From UBA1724 sp963611685 (GTDB taxonomy: Bacteria > Verrucomicrobiota > Lentisphaeria > Oligosphaerales > Oligosphaeraceae), in NCBI GenBank assembly GCA_963611685.1, contig CAVDSU010000011.1:1-29363 (forward strand): DNA of 29,363 bases, given 5' to 3'. The notes beneath the pieces were generated by a model. That model saw nothing but the letters and a program-made list of their open reading frames with translations. It searched no databases and was not told the origin of the DNA. Shown piece by piece: positions 22,148-29,363 of this stretch. A program made the position numbers and the translations under genes. The stretch's first letter is position 1. Each line of letters begins with the position of its first letter.

Positions 22148-22699
22148 ATGGAAAGCATCCAGAAGAACATCCTAGTTTTGGGCGTCACGGGTTCCATCGC
22201 GGCCTACAAGGCGGCGGATCTCTGTAGCCGTCTGCGCCAGAGTGGGAAAGAAGTGCGTGTGATCATGACGGAGAGTGCCACGCACCTGGTGGCCCCCCAG
22301 ACCTTCCTGACCCTCTCCAAGGCGCCAGTCACCATCAGCCTCTGGGACGCCCCCAGCTGGCAGCCCCGGCATATCCAGCTGGCCCTGGAGACCAGGCTGC
22401 TGGTGGTCGCCCCCGCCACCGCGAATATCCTGGCGAAGATGGCGCACGGCGTCGCCGACGACTCCCTCTCCACCTTCTATCTCTCCCACGAGGGAGCCGT
22501 CCTGGTGGCCCCCGCCATGAATCCCCGCATGTGGCGGCATCCCGCCACCCAGGAGAATGTCCGCATCCTGAAAGAGCGCGGCGTGCACTTCGTGGGTCCC
22601 GCCTGCGGACATGTCGCCTGCGGCGACGAAGAGGGCCCCGGAAGAATGTGTTCCGTGGAGGAGATCCTAGACGCCATCCAGGAGCTCTGGAACGCATAG
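22148..22699 (+). CDS. Stand-alone phosphopantothenoylcysteine decarboxylase-type flavoprotein (CoaC)
   Basis: Predicted FMN enzyme that decarboxylates 4'-phosphopantothenoylcysteine to 4'-phosphopantetheine in CoA synthesis. The 183-residue product is the size of the CoaC half of bifunctional CoaBC. It shows GVTGSIAAYKAADL (FMN loop), the active-site histidine region WQPRHIQLAL, VAPATANILAKMAHGVADD, PAMNPRMW (the conserved PAMNxxM) and the substrate clamp VACGDEEGPGRM. No CoaB synthetase domain follows; the next gene, two bases downstream, is an HAD phosphatase, so CoaB must be encoded elsewhere. Other HFCD-family flavoproteins are less likely given the clamp motif. Confidence 0.92.
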   Translation: MESIQKNILVLGVTGSIAAYKAADLCSRLRQSGKEVRVIMTESATHLVAPQTFLTLSKAPVTISLWDAPSWQPRHIQLALETRLLVVAPATANILAKMAHGVADDSLSTFYLSHEGAVLVAPAMNPRMWRHPATQENVRILKERGVHFVGPACGHVACGDEEGPGRMCSVEEILDAIQELWNA

Positions 22700-22701
22700 C
22701 C

Positions 22702-23301
22702 ATGGATTCCTCCGCCTGCCTGAAGCACCTTGCGCCCGTCACGCCGCCGACGGAGCCGCGTCCCGCACTCTTCCTGGATCGGGACGACACCCTGATTCCC
22801 GACGTGCCCTATCTCCGGGATCCCTCGAAGGTCCAGCTCTTTCCCCACGCGCTGGAGGGCCTGCGCCTGCTGCGGGAGGCCGGCTATCGGCTGATTTTGG
22901 TGAGCAACCAGTCCGGCGTCGGGCGGGGACTCATTGCGCCAGAGGAGCTCCGGGCGGTCCATGCGCGGCTCGTGGAGCTGCTGCGGGAGGGCGGCGTGGC
23001 GCTGGACGCCGCGTATTTTTGTCCGCATCGTCCCGAGGACGCCTGCCCTTGCCGCAAGCCCGGCATAGGGATGCTGGAGGAAGCGCGGCGGGACTTCGTG
23101 ATATTGAATGAGGGCTCCGCCATGGCGGGAGACCGTGAAGCGGATCTCCAAATGGCGAAGAATGGCGGCCTGACCGCCATACAGATCCTCTCTGCGGGAC
23201 GGGCGCCCCTCCCCCTGGCCGACCACCACGCAGACGACCTGCTCGCCGCCGCACAGTGGCTCCTGGCGCGCCGCCCCCGCGCAAACGATATCCTCTCATG
23301 A
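22702..23301 (+). CDS. gmhB: HAD-family D-glycero-D-manno-heptose 1,7-bisphosphate 7-phosphatase type (GmhB/HisB-N like)
   Basis: Predicted to remove the 7-phosphate from heptose bisphosphate on the way to ADP-heptose for the LPS core. The 199-residue product has HAD motif I FLDRDDT (D26, D28; usual form DRDGT), motif II VSNQSGVGRG, the zinc-binding CPHRPEDACPCRKP (C107, H109, C115, C117) and motif IV AGDREADLQMAKNGG. The histidinol-phosphatase half of HisB has the same fold and zinc loop, so the substrate is not certain; envelope genes around it favour GmhB. A Pro-rich N-terminus of about 20 residues precedes the domain. Its stop overlaps the mfd ATG (ATGA). Confidence 0.83.
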   Translation: MDSSACLKHLAPVTPPTEPRPALFLDRDDTLIPDVPYLRDPSKVQLFPHALEGLRLLREAGYRLILVSNQSGVGRGLIAPEELRAVHARLVELLREGGVALDAAYFCPHRPEDACPCRKPGIGMLEEARRDFVILNEGSAMAGDREADLQMAKNGGLTAIQILSAGRAPLPLADHHADDLLAAAQWLLARRPRANDILS

Positions 23302-26300
23302 AAACCGCGCCCCGCAAATCCGACTGGCAGGCGCGCTTTTGCGCCTGGGCTGGCGAGGACGGCGGCGCATTCCCCGGCCAGATGTGCCTGGCCGACCGCT
23401 CCCTGGGCGCCGTGGCGCTGGCGCGGCTCCTTCAGACCCGCAAAGGTGAGCCCTTCCTGGTCGCCGTCAGCGACTCCGCCACCCTGGAGGCGCTCGCCGC
23501 GGCGCTCGCCGGCTTTCTGGAGCTGCTGGGGGACTCGCGTCCCGTGGTGCCGGTGCCGGAGGTGAATTTAGGGCGTCGGCAGTGGGTCCCCGAGAACGAG
23601 GCCAGCCGCAGTGCGGCCTTGCAGGAGGCGCTCTCCGGGCGTCCGGCGGTCTTTCTGGCCACCGCGCGGACCCTCCTCTCCCCGACCCTGGCGCCCAAGG
23701 CCTTCCAGCAGAAGAGCTTCTCCCTCTCCCTCCACGACACAATCTCCCCCGAGGCACTCACCCAGAAGCTGGTGGACCTGGACTACGACAACGAATTCCA
23801 GGTCTCCACTCCCGGCGAATTCGCGCATCGCGGCGGCATCGTGGACATCTTCTCGCCCCTCTACGAAAACCCCATCCGACTGGAGTTCTGGGGCGAGGAA
23901 ATCGACTCCATGCGCTTCTTCTCCACCGCCACCCAGCGCTCTCTGGAGGAAATCAAGACCTTCCAGATTCCGCCCCGAGGAAGCGCCATGCTGGAGACCG
24001 CCCCCGAAGAGACCACCCGCGTCAGCCAATACTTCCCGCCGCAAATCCCCACCGCGCTCCTCTTCCCCGATGCCATCGAAGACCACTTGGAGGAATTCGC
24101 CGACTCCCCCGAGGAGCTCTCGGACTGGCAGGAGCTGGTCTCCACCCGCAGCGCACTCTCCCGCGTGGAACTGCCGCCCATCTTGGACGACGGCCGACGC
24201 GCCAATCTCGGACGCGCGGAGCTGGATGTCTCGCCCCTGGGCGAGGAGCTCTTTGCCCTCCCCGAGGCCGACGACGGCGCTTCGCCCGACCACAAGGACG
24301 CCGGCTCGCCGGATGGCGTAGCGGTATGGCATTGGCAGCAGCTCAAGAGCACCCTCCGCCAATGGAACCAGCAGGGCTACGAATTGGTGGCCTGCTGCAA
24401 TGGCGAAGGCGAGCTCTCGCGCCTGAAGGAGCTCCTGGAACAGGATCCCTCCACCAAAGACCTGCCAATCCTCCTGGAACACCGGGAGCTCCCGCTGGGA
24501 ATGCTCTTCCCCTCCCAAAAGCTGGCGCTGCTCAGCGACCAGGAGCTCTTCGGACGCGCACCGGTCACCCGACACCACCGCCATGTGGAATACAACCGGG
24601 AGTTCGCCGGACCACAGGAATTCCTGGATCTCGAGGAAGGCGCGCTGGCGGTGCATCTGAACCACGGCATCTGCCGCTTCCACGGCATCCACGTCATGGA
24701 GAGCGACGGCGAAAAGATCGAGGCCGTGGAGCTGGAGTTCGCCGAAGAGGCGCGGCTCTACGTGCCGCTGGACCAGGCATTCCTGGTGAGCCGGTACGTG
24801 GGCGGCTCCAAGAACGAGCCCTCACTCTCCAAGCTGGGCGCCTCCCTCTGGAGCCGCAAGAAGAAGGACGCCGAGGACGCCGCCTGGGATCTGGCGGCCG
24901 ATCTCCTGCGCCTGGAGGCCATGCGCGCCTCCTCCGAGGGCAGCCAATTCCACGCCATTCCCGACTGGGAACGCTCCTTCGCCGCCTCCTTCCCCTACGA
25001 CCTCACGCCCGACCAGCAGGAGGCCATCCAGGCATGCTACCGCGACATGGAGAGCCCCAAGCCCATGGACCGGCTCCTCTGCGGCGACGTGGGCTACGGC
25101 AAGACCGAGGTGGCCCTCCGCGTCGCCTTCCGCGCCGTCATGAACGGCAAGCAGGTGGCCATCCTGGTACCCACCACCATCCTGGCACAACAGCACTTCC
25201 AGACCTTCCTGGCGCGCTTCCGGGAATTCCCCGTCCGCGTCGAAATGCTCAGCCGCTTCCGCCCGGCCTCCGAGCAGCGGAAGGTCCTGCGGGACTTGGA
25301 AGAGGGCACCGTGGACATCATCATCGGCACTCACCGGCTCATCTCCAAGGACGTGAAGATCCCCCGCCTGGGCCTGCTGATCATTGACGAAGAGCAGCGC
25401 TTCGGCGTAAAGCACAAGCAGAAGCTCAAGACCCTGCGCGCCTCCCTGGACATCCTCACCATGACCGCAACCCCCATCCCCAGGACCCTCTACATGAGCA
25501 TCTCGGGACTGCGGAATCTCTCCACCATCATGACCGCACCCACCAACCGGCTCCCCGTGCGCACGGTGGTGGCCGCCGTGGACAAGGAGCTGGTGCGGGA
25601 GGCCATCCTGCGGGAGCTCCAGCGAAAGGGGCAGGTGTATTTCCTCTACAACCGCGTGCAGACCATCATGCCCGTGCTTGCCGCACTCCAGGAACTGGTC
25701 CCCCAGGCGCGCTTCGGCGTGGCGCACGGCCGCATGGAGCCCGAAGAGCTGGAGGAGGTCATGGTCCGCTTCGTCAAGGGCGAAATCGATGTGCTGGTCT
25801 CCACCACCATCATCGAAAGCGGCATCGACATCCCCAACGCAAATACCATCATCGTTGACCGCGCAGACCGTCTGGGACTCTCCGAACTCTATCAGCTGCG
25901 CGGACGCGTGGGACGCGATTTCCGGCAGGCATACGCGTATATGCTCCTGCCGCCCATGGGACAACTCCCCGCCAATGCCCGCGAACGCATGGCCGCCATC
26001 CGGCGCTTCACGCACCTTGGCGCCGGATTCCGCTTGGCAATGAAGGACTTGGAGATCCGCGGCGCCGGAAATCTCCTGGGTCAAGAGCAATCCGGGCACA
26101 TCGCCGCCGTGGGCTTCGACCTCTACTGCCAGCTCCTCAAGGACTGCGTGGCGCGGCTCCAGCAGCAGCCCACCCTCCTGAAGGCGCCCCTGGAGCTGGA
26201 GCTCGACATGGTGACTCCCTCCCTGGAACCCGTTCCCGGAAAGGTCCAGGCGACCATTCCCCGAGAATACGTGGAAGACGAAAACACCCGCCTGGAGCTC

Positions 26301-26597
26301 TACCGCCGTCTCCAGATGATGGACCATCCGGAGAATGCCGACGCCCTGGGAAAGGAGCTGGCCGACCGCTTCGGACCGCTGCCCATCCCCGTGAAGAACC
26401 TCCTCGCCCAGCACCGCATAGAGATCCTGGCACGAGAGAAGAACCTCGTCCGGCTCTCCGTCAAGAAGGGCCGCTTTGTCGCCGAGACCCCGAAGGGCCT
26501 CTACCGCATCCAGGGACAAATCCCGCTGTTGCTCTCCCGCACTGCCGACAAGCAGCTCGCGGAGATCGAGGAGCTCCTCCGCGCCATGCCAAAATAG
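23298..26597 (+). CDS. mfd: Transcription-repair coupling factor
   Basis: ATP-dependent translocase that removes RNA polymerase stalled at DNA lesions and recruits UvrA. 1099 residues, near family length. The N-terminal UvrB-like module has HRGGIVDIFSP and FWGEEIDSMRFF with TQRSLEEI. The RNA polymerase-interacting CarD-like domain lies at about 440-505 (EEGALAVHLNHGICRFHGI). The translocation motor has Walker A GDVGYGKTE (596-604), DEEQ (697-700), TATPIPRTL and the RecG-like TRG region, followed by the C-terminal UvrA-masking domain. The ATG at 23298 is chosen because it overlaps the previous stop (ATGA); an in-frame ATG at 23256 lies well inside the gmhB-type gene. Confidence 0.98.
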   Translation: MKTAPRKSDWQARFCAWAGEDGGAFPGQMCLADRSLGAVALARLLQTRKGEPFLVAVSDSATLEALAAALAGFLELLGDSRPVVPVPEVNLGRRQWVPENEASRSAALQEALSGRPAVFLATARTLLSPTLAPKAFQQKSFSLSLHDTISPEALTQKLVDLDYDNEFQVSTPGEFAHRGGIVDIFSPLYENPIRLEFWGEEIDSMRFFSTATQRSLEEIKTFQIPPRGSAMLETAPEETTRVSQYFPPQIPTALLFPDAIEDHLEEFADSPEELSDWQELVSTRSALSRVELPPILDDGRRANLGRAELDVSPLGEELFALPEADDGASPDHKDAGSPDGVAVWHWQQLKSTLRQWNQQGYELVACCNGEGELSRLKELLEQDPSTKDLPILLEHRELPLGMLFPSQKLALLSDQELFGRAPVTRHHRHVEYNREFAGPQEFLDLEEGALAVHLNHGICRFHGIHVMESDGEKIEAVELEFAEEARLYVPLDQAFLVSRYVGGSKNEPSLSKLGASLWSRKKKDAEDAAWDLAADLLRLEAMRASSEGSQFHAIPDWERSFAASFPYDLTPDQQEAIQACYRDMESPKPMDRLLCGDVGYGKTEVALRVAFRAVMNGKQVAILVPTTILAQQHFQTFLARFREFPVRVEMLSRFRPASEQRKVLRDLEEGTVDIIIGTHRLISKDVKIPRLGLLIIDEEQRFGVKHKQKLKTLRASLDILTMTATPIPRTLYMSISGLRNLSTIMTAPTNRLPVRTVVAAVDKELVREAILRELQRKGQVYFLYNRVQTIMPVLAALQELVPQARFGVAHGRMEPEELEEVMVRFVKGEIDVLVSTTIIESGIDIPNANTIIVDRADRLGLSELYQLRGRVGRDFRQAYAYMLLPPMGQLPANARERMAAIRRFTHLGAGFRLAMKDLEIRGAGNLLGQEQSGHIAAVGFDLYCQLLKDCVARLQQQPTLLKAPLELELDMVTPSLEPVPGKVQATIPREYVEDENTRLELYRRLQMMDHPENADALGKELADRFGPLPIPVKNLLAQHRIEILAREKNLVRLSVKKGRFVAETPKGLYRIQGQIPLLLSRTADKQLAEIEELLRAMPK

Positions 26598-26612
26598 GCG
26601 CAGCCAATTGCC

Positions 26613-27236
26613 ATGAAACACTTTCTTGAATCGGATCCCGCGGCCTTGCCCGCCGCCTTGCAGTGCCTCCAGGAGGGCGGCGTGCTCATGCTGCCCACGG
26701 AGACGGTCTATGGACTCATCACACGATGGGACAACCCGGAGGGACGCGAGCGCATCTACGCCATGAAGCACCGCCCCGCCTCCAAGCTCCTCCAGATGAT
26801 GACCGCCGACCTCCCCGCCGCCTACCAAGCCGGAATCCACCCCTCGCCCGAACTGGAACGGCTGGCCACACGCTTCTGGCCCGGCCCACTCACCGTGGTC
26901 GCAAAAGCCACCATGCCCCCCGAAAACTCCCCCCTCCCTAAACAGGACTCCATCGGACTGCGCATCCCGAACCACCCCTTCCTCCTCCAACTCATGAAAG
27001 AGGCAAAGTGCGCCCTGGCCGCTACCAGCGCAAACCGCTCCGGAACCCCCGCCGCAATCAACTACCACGACGCCCTCGACGGATTGGGCGAAATGCCCGA
27101 CTTGTCCGTGGACGCCGGCGTCATCACCGTCACCGACGGCGTCGCATCCACCGTGGTCTCCCTCCTGGAAAACACCCCCAAAATCCTCCGGGAAGGCACC
27201 ATCTCCCTCCAGGAAATCCAGCAAGCGGTATATTAG
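26613..27236 (+). CDS. Sua5/YciO/YrdC-family L-threonylcarbamoyladenylate synthase
   Basis: Predicted to make threonylcarbamoyl-AMP from threonine, bicarbonate and ATP for the universal t6A37 modification of ANN-decoding tRNAs. The 207-residue protein has LPTETVYGL near residues 27-35, the KxR-type MKHRPASKLLQMM, FWPGPLTVV, IGLRIPNHP and SANRSGTPA, all characteristic of the TsaC/YrdC domain. No Sua5 C-terminal extension is present. It begins 15 bp after mfd without a clear Shine-Dalgarno and may be the last cistron of the uppP run. YciO-type paralogues share the fold, so the TsaC role is probable rather than certain. Confidence 0.9.
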   Translation: MKHFLESDPAALPAALQCLQEGGVLMLPTETVYGLITRWDNPEGRERIYAMKHRPASKLLQMMTADLPAAYQAGIHPSPELERLATRFWPGPLTVVAKATMPPENSPLPKQDSIGLRIPNHPFLLQLMKEAKCALAATSANRSGTPAAINYHDALDGLGEMPDLSVDAGVITVTDGVASTVVSLLENTPKILREGTISLQEIQQAVY

Positions 27237-27241
27237 CGGGC

Positions 27242-27273
27242 TTGACGAAATTCTAACACCATCCCTGTATATT
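27242..27273 (+). promoter_or_regulatory. Promoter candidate directly upstream of the GH127 gene
   Basis: TTGACG (27242-27247) and TATATT (27268-27273) with a 20-bp spacer, longer than the usual 17. The -10 ends 12 nt before the ATG at 27286, so the 5' leader would be only a few bases. No Shine-Dalgarno precedes this ATG. Confidence 0.45.
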
Positions 27274-27285
27274 CTCCTGTTTTTT

Positions 27286-29010
27286 ATGTCTTTTTCGAAT
27301 CATTTTCAGATCCTCCCTAGCCGTGCCGTGACCCTAAAGGGTGAGCTTGGCAAGATGGCCATTCTGTGCCGGGAGAACTTCGTCAAGCGCACCAACTGGA
27401 AGGGCCTGGTGGAGGTCTTCCGGAACCGTCTGGAGACTGGTTCCTGGCGCAGCGAATTCTGGGGCAAGCTGATCCGTGGCGCCATCCTCATGGCGTACAC
27501 CACTGGCGACCCGGAGTTGACGAAGCTCATCAAGGAGAGCGTCTACGACATCCTCTCCACCCAGGACGCGAATGGCTGCATCAGCACCGTGGCGCCGGAG
27601 AACCAGCCCGGCCTTTGGGACATGTGGGGGCGCAAATACGTCCTCATGGGGCTGACCCGCTACTGCCAGTACATCGACAAGGACCCCAAGGTGATCGAGG
27701 CCTGCCGCAAGATGCTGGACCACATCATGACCCAGATTGGCCCCGACGCCCGCCCCGCCACCGAAGTGGGCTACCACGGCGGCCTGGCCACCTGCTCCAT
27801 GCTGGGCGCCGTGGTGCGGGTCTATCGTCTCACCGGCGACAAGAAGTACCTGGATTTCGCCAAGTACATCGTGAAGACCGGCTGCTACAAGGGCGACGAC
27901 ATCTTCAAGGCGGTGCTGGCAGGCGTGATTCCCGCCAAGCTCGGCACGGGAAAGGCCTACGAGATGACCAGCTGCTTCCAGGGGCTGGGCGAGCTCTGCC
28001 TGGAGACCGAGGACTTCCCCGAAGCCCTGGAGATCCTCCAGCGCTACTACGCCAGCGTCCGCGACCGCGAGATCCTGTGCACGGGCGTTGGCGGCGGCGG
28101 CGACACCTGGGGCGAATACTGGAGCGACATGGCGCTCAAGCAGAACATCAAGGACCCCAAGGCCACCGGCGCCATGGGCGAGACCTGCGTCACCGTCACC
28201 TGGCTCCACTACCTGGAGCGCATGCTCCAGCTCACCGGCGACGCGAAGATCGTCGACCAGTGCGAGCTCTCCCTCTACAACGCCATGCTGGGCGCCATGA
28301 CCCTGGATGGCTACAACTGCACCCACCGGAACCCCACTCCCCTCGCCGGCGGAGCCCACAAGATCCCCGCCCCCGACCAGATGGTCCTCGGCTTCAACCA
28401 CCCCTTCTTCGGAATGGACTGCTGCAGAGTCCAGGCGCCCGAGGGACTCGCCGTGGCGTCACTGTTTGCGGTCATGGCCACCATGGACGCCAACGCGCCC
28501 GTCTTCAACCTCTATGAGGACATGGAGGTCGACTACAACGGCGTCAAGTACCAGGTCGCCGGCGGCTGGCCCTTCGCCATGAAGGACGTCACCATCACCC
28601 TGAAGATGGATGCCCCGAAGTCCTTCCCCATCCTCTTCCGCGTCCCCGAGCGCGAGCCTGGGAAGGCCTTCCTGGAGGTCGGCGGAAAGACCTACGACGC
28701 CGTTCCCGGCACCTACCTCACCGTGGAGCGCGAATGGAAGGACGGCGATGTGGTCACCCTGCACTTCGACACCACGCTGCGCAAGCGGATGCTACCCACC
28801 ACCCCCAATTCCTTCTGCTACATGAAGGGCCCGGTGGTCCTGGCGGAAGACGAACGCCTCAACTCCTACCACGGCGAGACCACCAGCTACCACGTCGCAT
28901 TCCCCATGCCCGGAAAGACCGACAGATACCTCTGCGACTACGCCGGCGCCGGAAACGAATTCCTGGAGGTCAACCGCTTCCAGGTCGTCTTCGAAGAAGA
29001 CCAATTCTAA
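27286..29010 (+). CDS. GH127-type (DUF1680) glycoside hydrolase, beta-L-arabinofuranosidase-like
   Basis: 574-residue cytoplasmic enzyme (no signal peptide) resembling retaining beta-L-arabinofuranosidases such as HypBA1, which use a zinc-bound cysteine nucleophile. An (alpha/alpha)6-barrel region starts with VTLKGELGKM and FWGKLIRGAILMAYTTGD. The metal/nucleophile set is visible as E299 and C301 in MGETC and C379-C380 in MDCCRVQAPEG; the spacing from C301 to C379 (78) is nearly that of HypBA1 C340 to C417 (77). E277 (WGEYW) is the likely acid/base, with about six extra residues before the ETC motif. A beta-sandwich tail follows. The ATG at 27286 fits family homology beginning by residue 15. 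Related GH families share these motifs, so the substrate is not certain. Confidence 0.88.
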   Translation: MSFSNHFQILPSRAVTLKGELGKMAILCRENFVKRTNWKGLVEVFRNRLETGSWRSEFWGKLIRGAILMAYTTGDPELTKLIKESVYDILSTQDANGCISTVAPENQPGLWDMWGRKYVLMGLTRYCQYIDKDPKVIEACRKMLDHIMTQIGPDARPATEVGYHGGLATCSMLGAVVRVYRLTGDKKYLDFAKYIVKTGCYKGDDIFKAVLAGVIPAKLGTGKAYEMTSCFQGLGELCLETEDFPEALEILQRYYASVRDREILCTGVGGGGDTWGEYWSDMALKQNIKDPKATGAMGETCVTVTWLHYLERMLQLTGDAKIVDQCELSLYNAMLGAMTLDGYNCTHRNPTPLAGGAHKIPAPDQMVLGFNHPFFGMDCCRVQAPEGLAVASLFAVMATMDANAPVFNLYEDMEVDYNGVKYQVAGGWPFAMKDVTITLKMDAPKSFPILFRVPEREPGKAFLEVGGKTYDAVPGTYLTVEREWKDGDVVTLHFDTTLRKRMLPTTPNSFCYMKGPVVLAEDERLNSYHGETTSYHVAFPMPGKTDRYLCDYAGAGNEFLEVNRFQVVFEEDQF

Positions 29011-29363
29011 CTCCTCCCCATCGAGGAAGCCCCACAAGACGGCGGACGAGAGCACCACACACCCTCGCCCGCCGTTCGCTGTTTTACAAGAACTCTTGCG
29101 CCGCTCATGCGGCGGCACCAATGCCGCTTCGAATGCGCTGTTAGCCAAAAACGGCTCTTCCCCTAGCCGGAAACCAACCAAAGGACGGAGGGGCTGCGCC
29201 CCCCGTGCCCCCGCCTAATTTCTTCCGCCTACCGGCGGTGCCATTTTGGAGGGGCTGCGCCCCCCGTGCCCCCGCCTAATTTCTTCCGCCTACCGGCGGT
29301 GCCATTTTGGAGGGGCTGCGCCCCCCGTGCCCCCGCCTAATTTCTTCCGCCTACCGGCGGTGC
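29011..29363. repeat. Intergenic tail: dispersed element copy and 61-bp tandem repeats reaching the window end
   Basis: No gene is seen. After a terminator-like hairpin come CGCCGC-TCAT-GCGGCG (about 29096-29111) and the element core (ACGGCTCTTCCCCTAGCCGG, then AAAGGACGGAGGGGCTGCGC, from about 29150). A 61-bp unit containing GGAGGGGCTGCGCCCCCCGT and CTTCCGCCTACCGGCGGTGC is then repeated at 29187, 29248 and 29309, the last cut by the window end. Confidence 0.9.
29039..29085 (+). terminator. Probable terminator after the GH127 gene
   Basis: ACGGCGGACGAG (29039-29050) pairs with CTCGCCCGCCGT (29064-29075) with one mismatch, followed by TCGCTGTTTT. It is about 28 nt after the stop. Confidence 0.6.

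Noticed and set aside
22702..23301. Histidinol-phosphatase (HisB N-terminal half) as the main call
   Set aside because: The fold and zinc loop are the same, but no histidine genes are near and the setting is envelope-related, so GmhB is preferred; not fully excluded.
24822..27224. 800-codon open frame on the minus strand across mfd and the TsaC-type gene
   Set aside because: The plus-strand genes show complete family motifs. The antisense frame is open because the sense genes rarely use codons that give reverse stops; its product is low-complexity Gly/Val/Glu/Leu. The same applies to long minus frames at 15375-17072, 1640-3007, 2847-4148 and 5659-6828.

Overview
The window reads as a GC-rich, Gram-negative bacterial chromosome segment. 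Outer-membrane and LPS-type genes (a divergent LpxC-like protein, an LpxL-type acyltransferase, an LptF/LptG-type permease, a GmhB-type phosphatase) sit with sugar-directed genes (two Gfo/Idh/MocA oxidoreductases, a GH127-type glycosidase) and a eukaryote-like UDP-sugar pyrophosphorylase. This mix resembles the PVC superphylum, perhaps Lentisphaerota/Kiritimatiellota from a gut-like habitat. That placement is inference from gene content, since there is no rRNA gene in the window. I support 24 protein-coding genes. I found no tRNA, rRNA, CRISPR array, phage or transposase gene.

Layout. 1-1330 (minus): RsuA/RluB-family pseudouridine synthase with a repetitive Arg/Lys/Asp/Phe tail running off the window. 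1673-6720 (plus): a tight five-gene run of Gfo/Idh paralogue 1, Gfo/Idh paralogue 2, LpxC-like protein, alpha/beta-hydrolase-like protein and birA. 6853-8681: UDP-sugar pyrophosphorylase and a small unknown gene. 8955-10321: LpxL-like acyltransferase and folB, closed by a bidirectional terminator shared with the opposing nadA-rrf2 pair (11750-10411, minus). 11751-12786: repeat block with a 194-base assembly gap. 12787-13707 (minus): cysK, divergent from a sodium:amino-acid symporter (14051-15442). 15558-20747: lepA, lepB, an RDD membrane protein and an LptF/G-type permease. 20748-21355: repeat block. 21356-27236: uppP, coaC-type flavoprotein, gmhB-type phosphatase, mfd and a Sua5/TsaC protein. 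27286-29010: GH127-type enzyme. 29011-29363: terminator and repeats reaching the window end.

Functionally, much of the window serves envelope biogenesis (UDP-amino-sugar supply, lipid A acylation, LPS export, undecaprenyl-phosphate recycling, heptose phosphate processing, signal peptide removal). Mixed in are cofactor genes (biotin ligation, folate, NAD, CoA), cysteine synthesis, translation/tRNA factors and transcription-coupled repair. The Rrf2 regulator has IscR-like cysteines and is translationally coupled to the Fe-S enzyme NadA, which suggests Fe-S-responsive control.

The most unusual content is (1) the coupled Gfo-Gfo-LpxC-like-hydrolase cluster, in which two encoded proteins depart from canonical active sites, and (2) a family of multi-hairpin intergenic repeats at four places in the window, including a 98-99 bp tandem array whose units each hold three hairpins. 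A TATATT box recurs upstream of several genes. At lepA and the GH127 gene it lies so close to the start codon that leaderless transcripts are possible.
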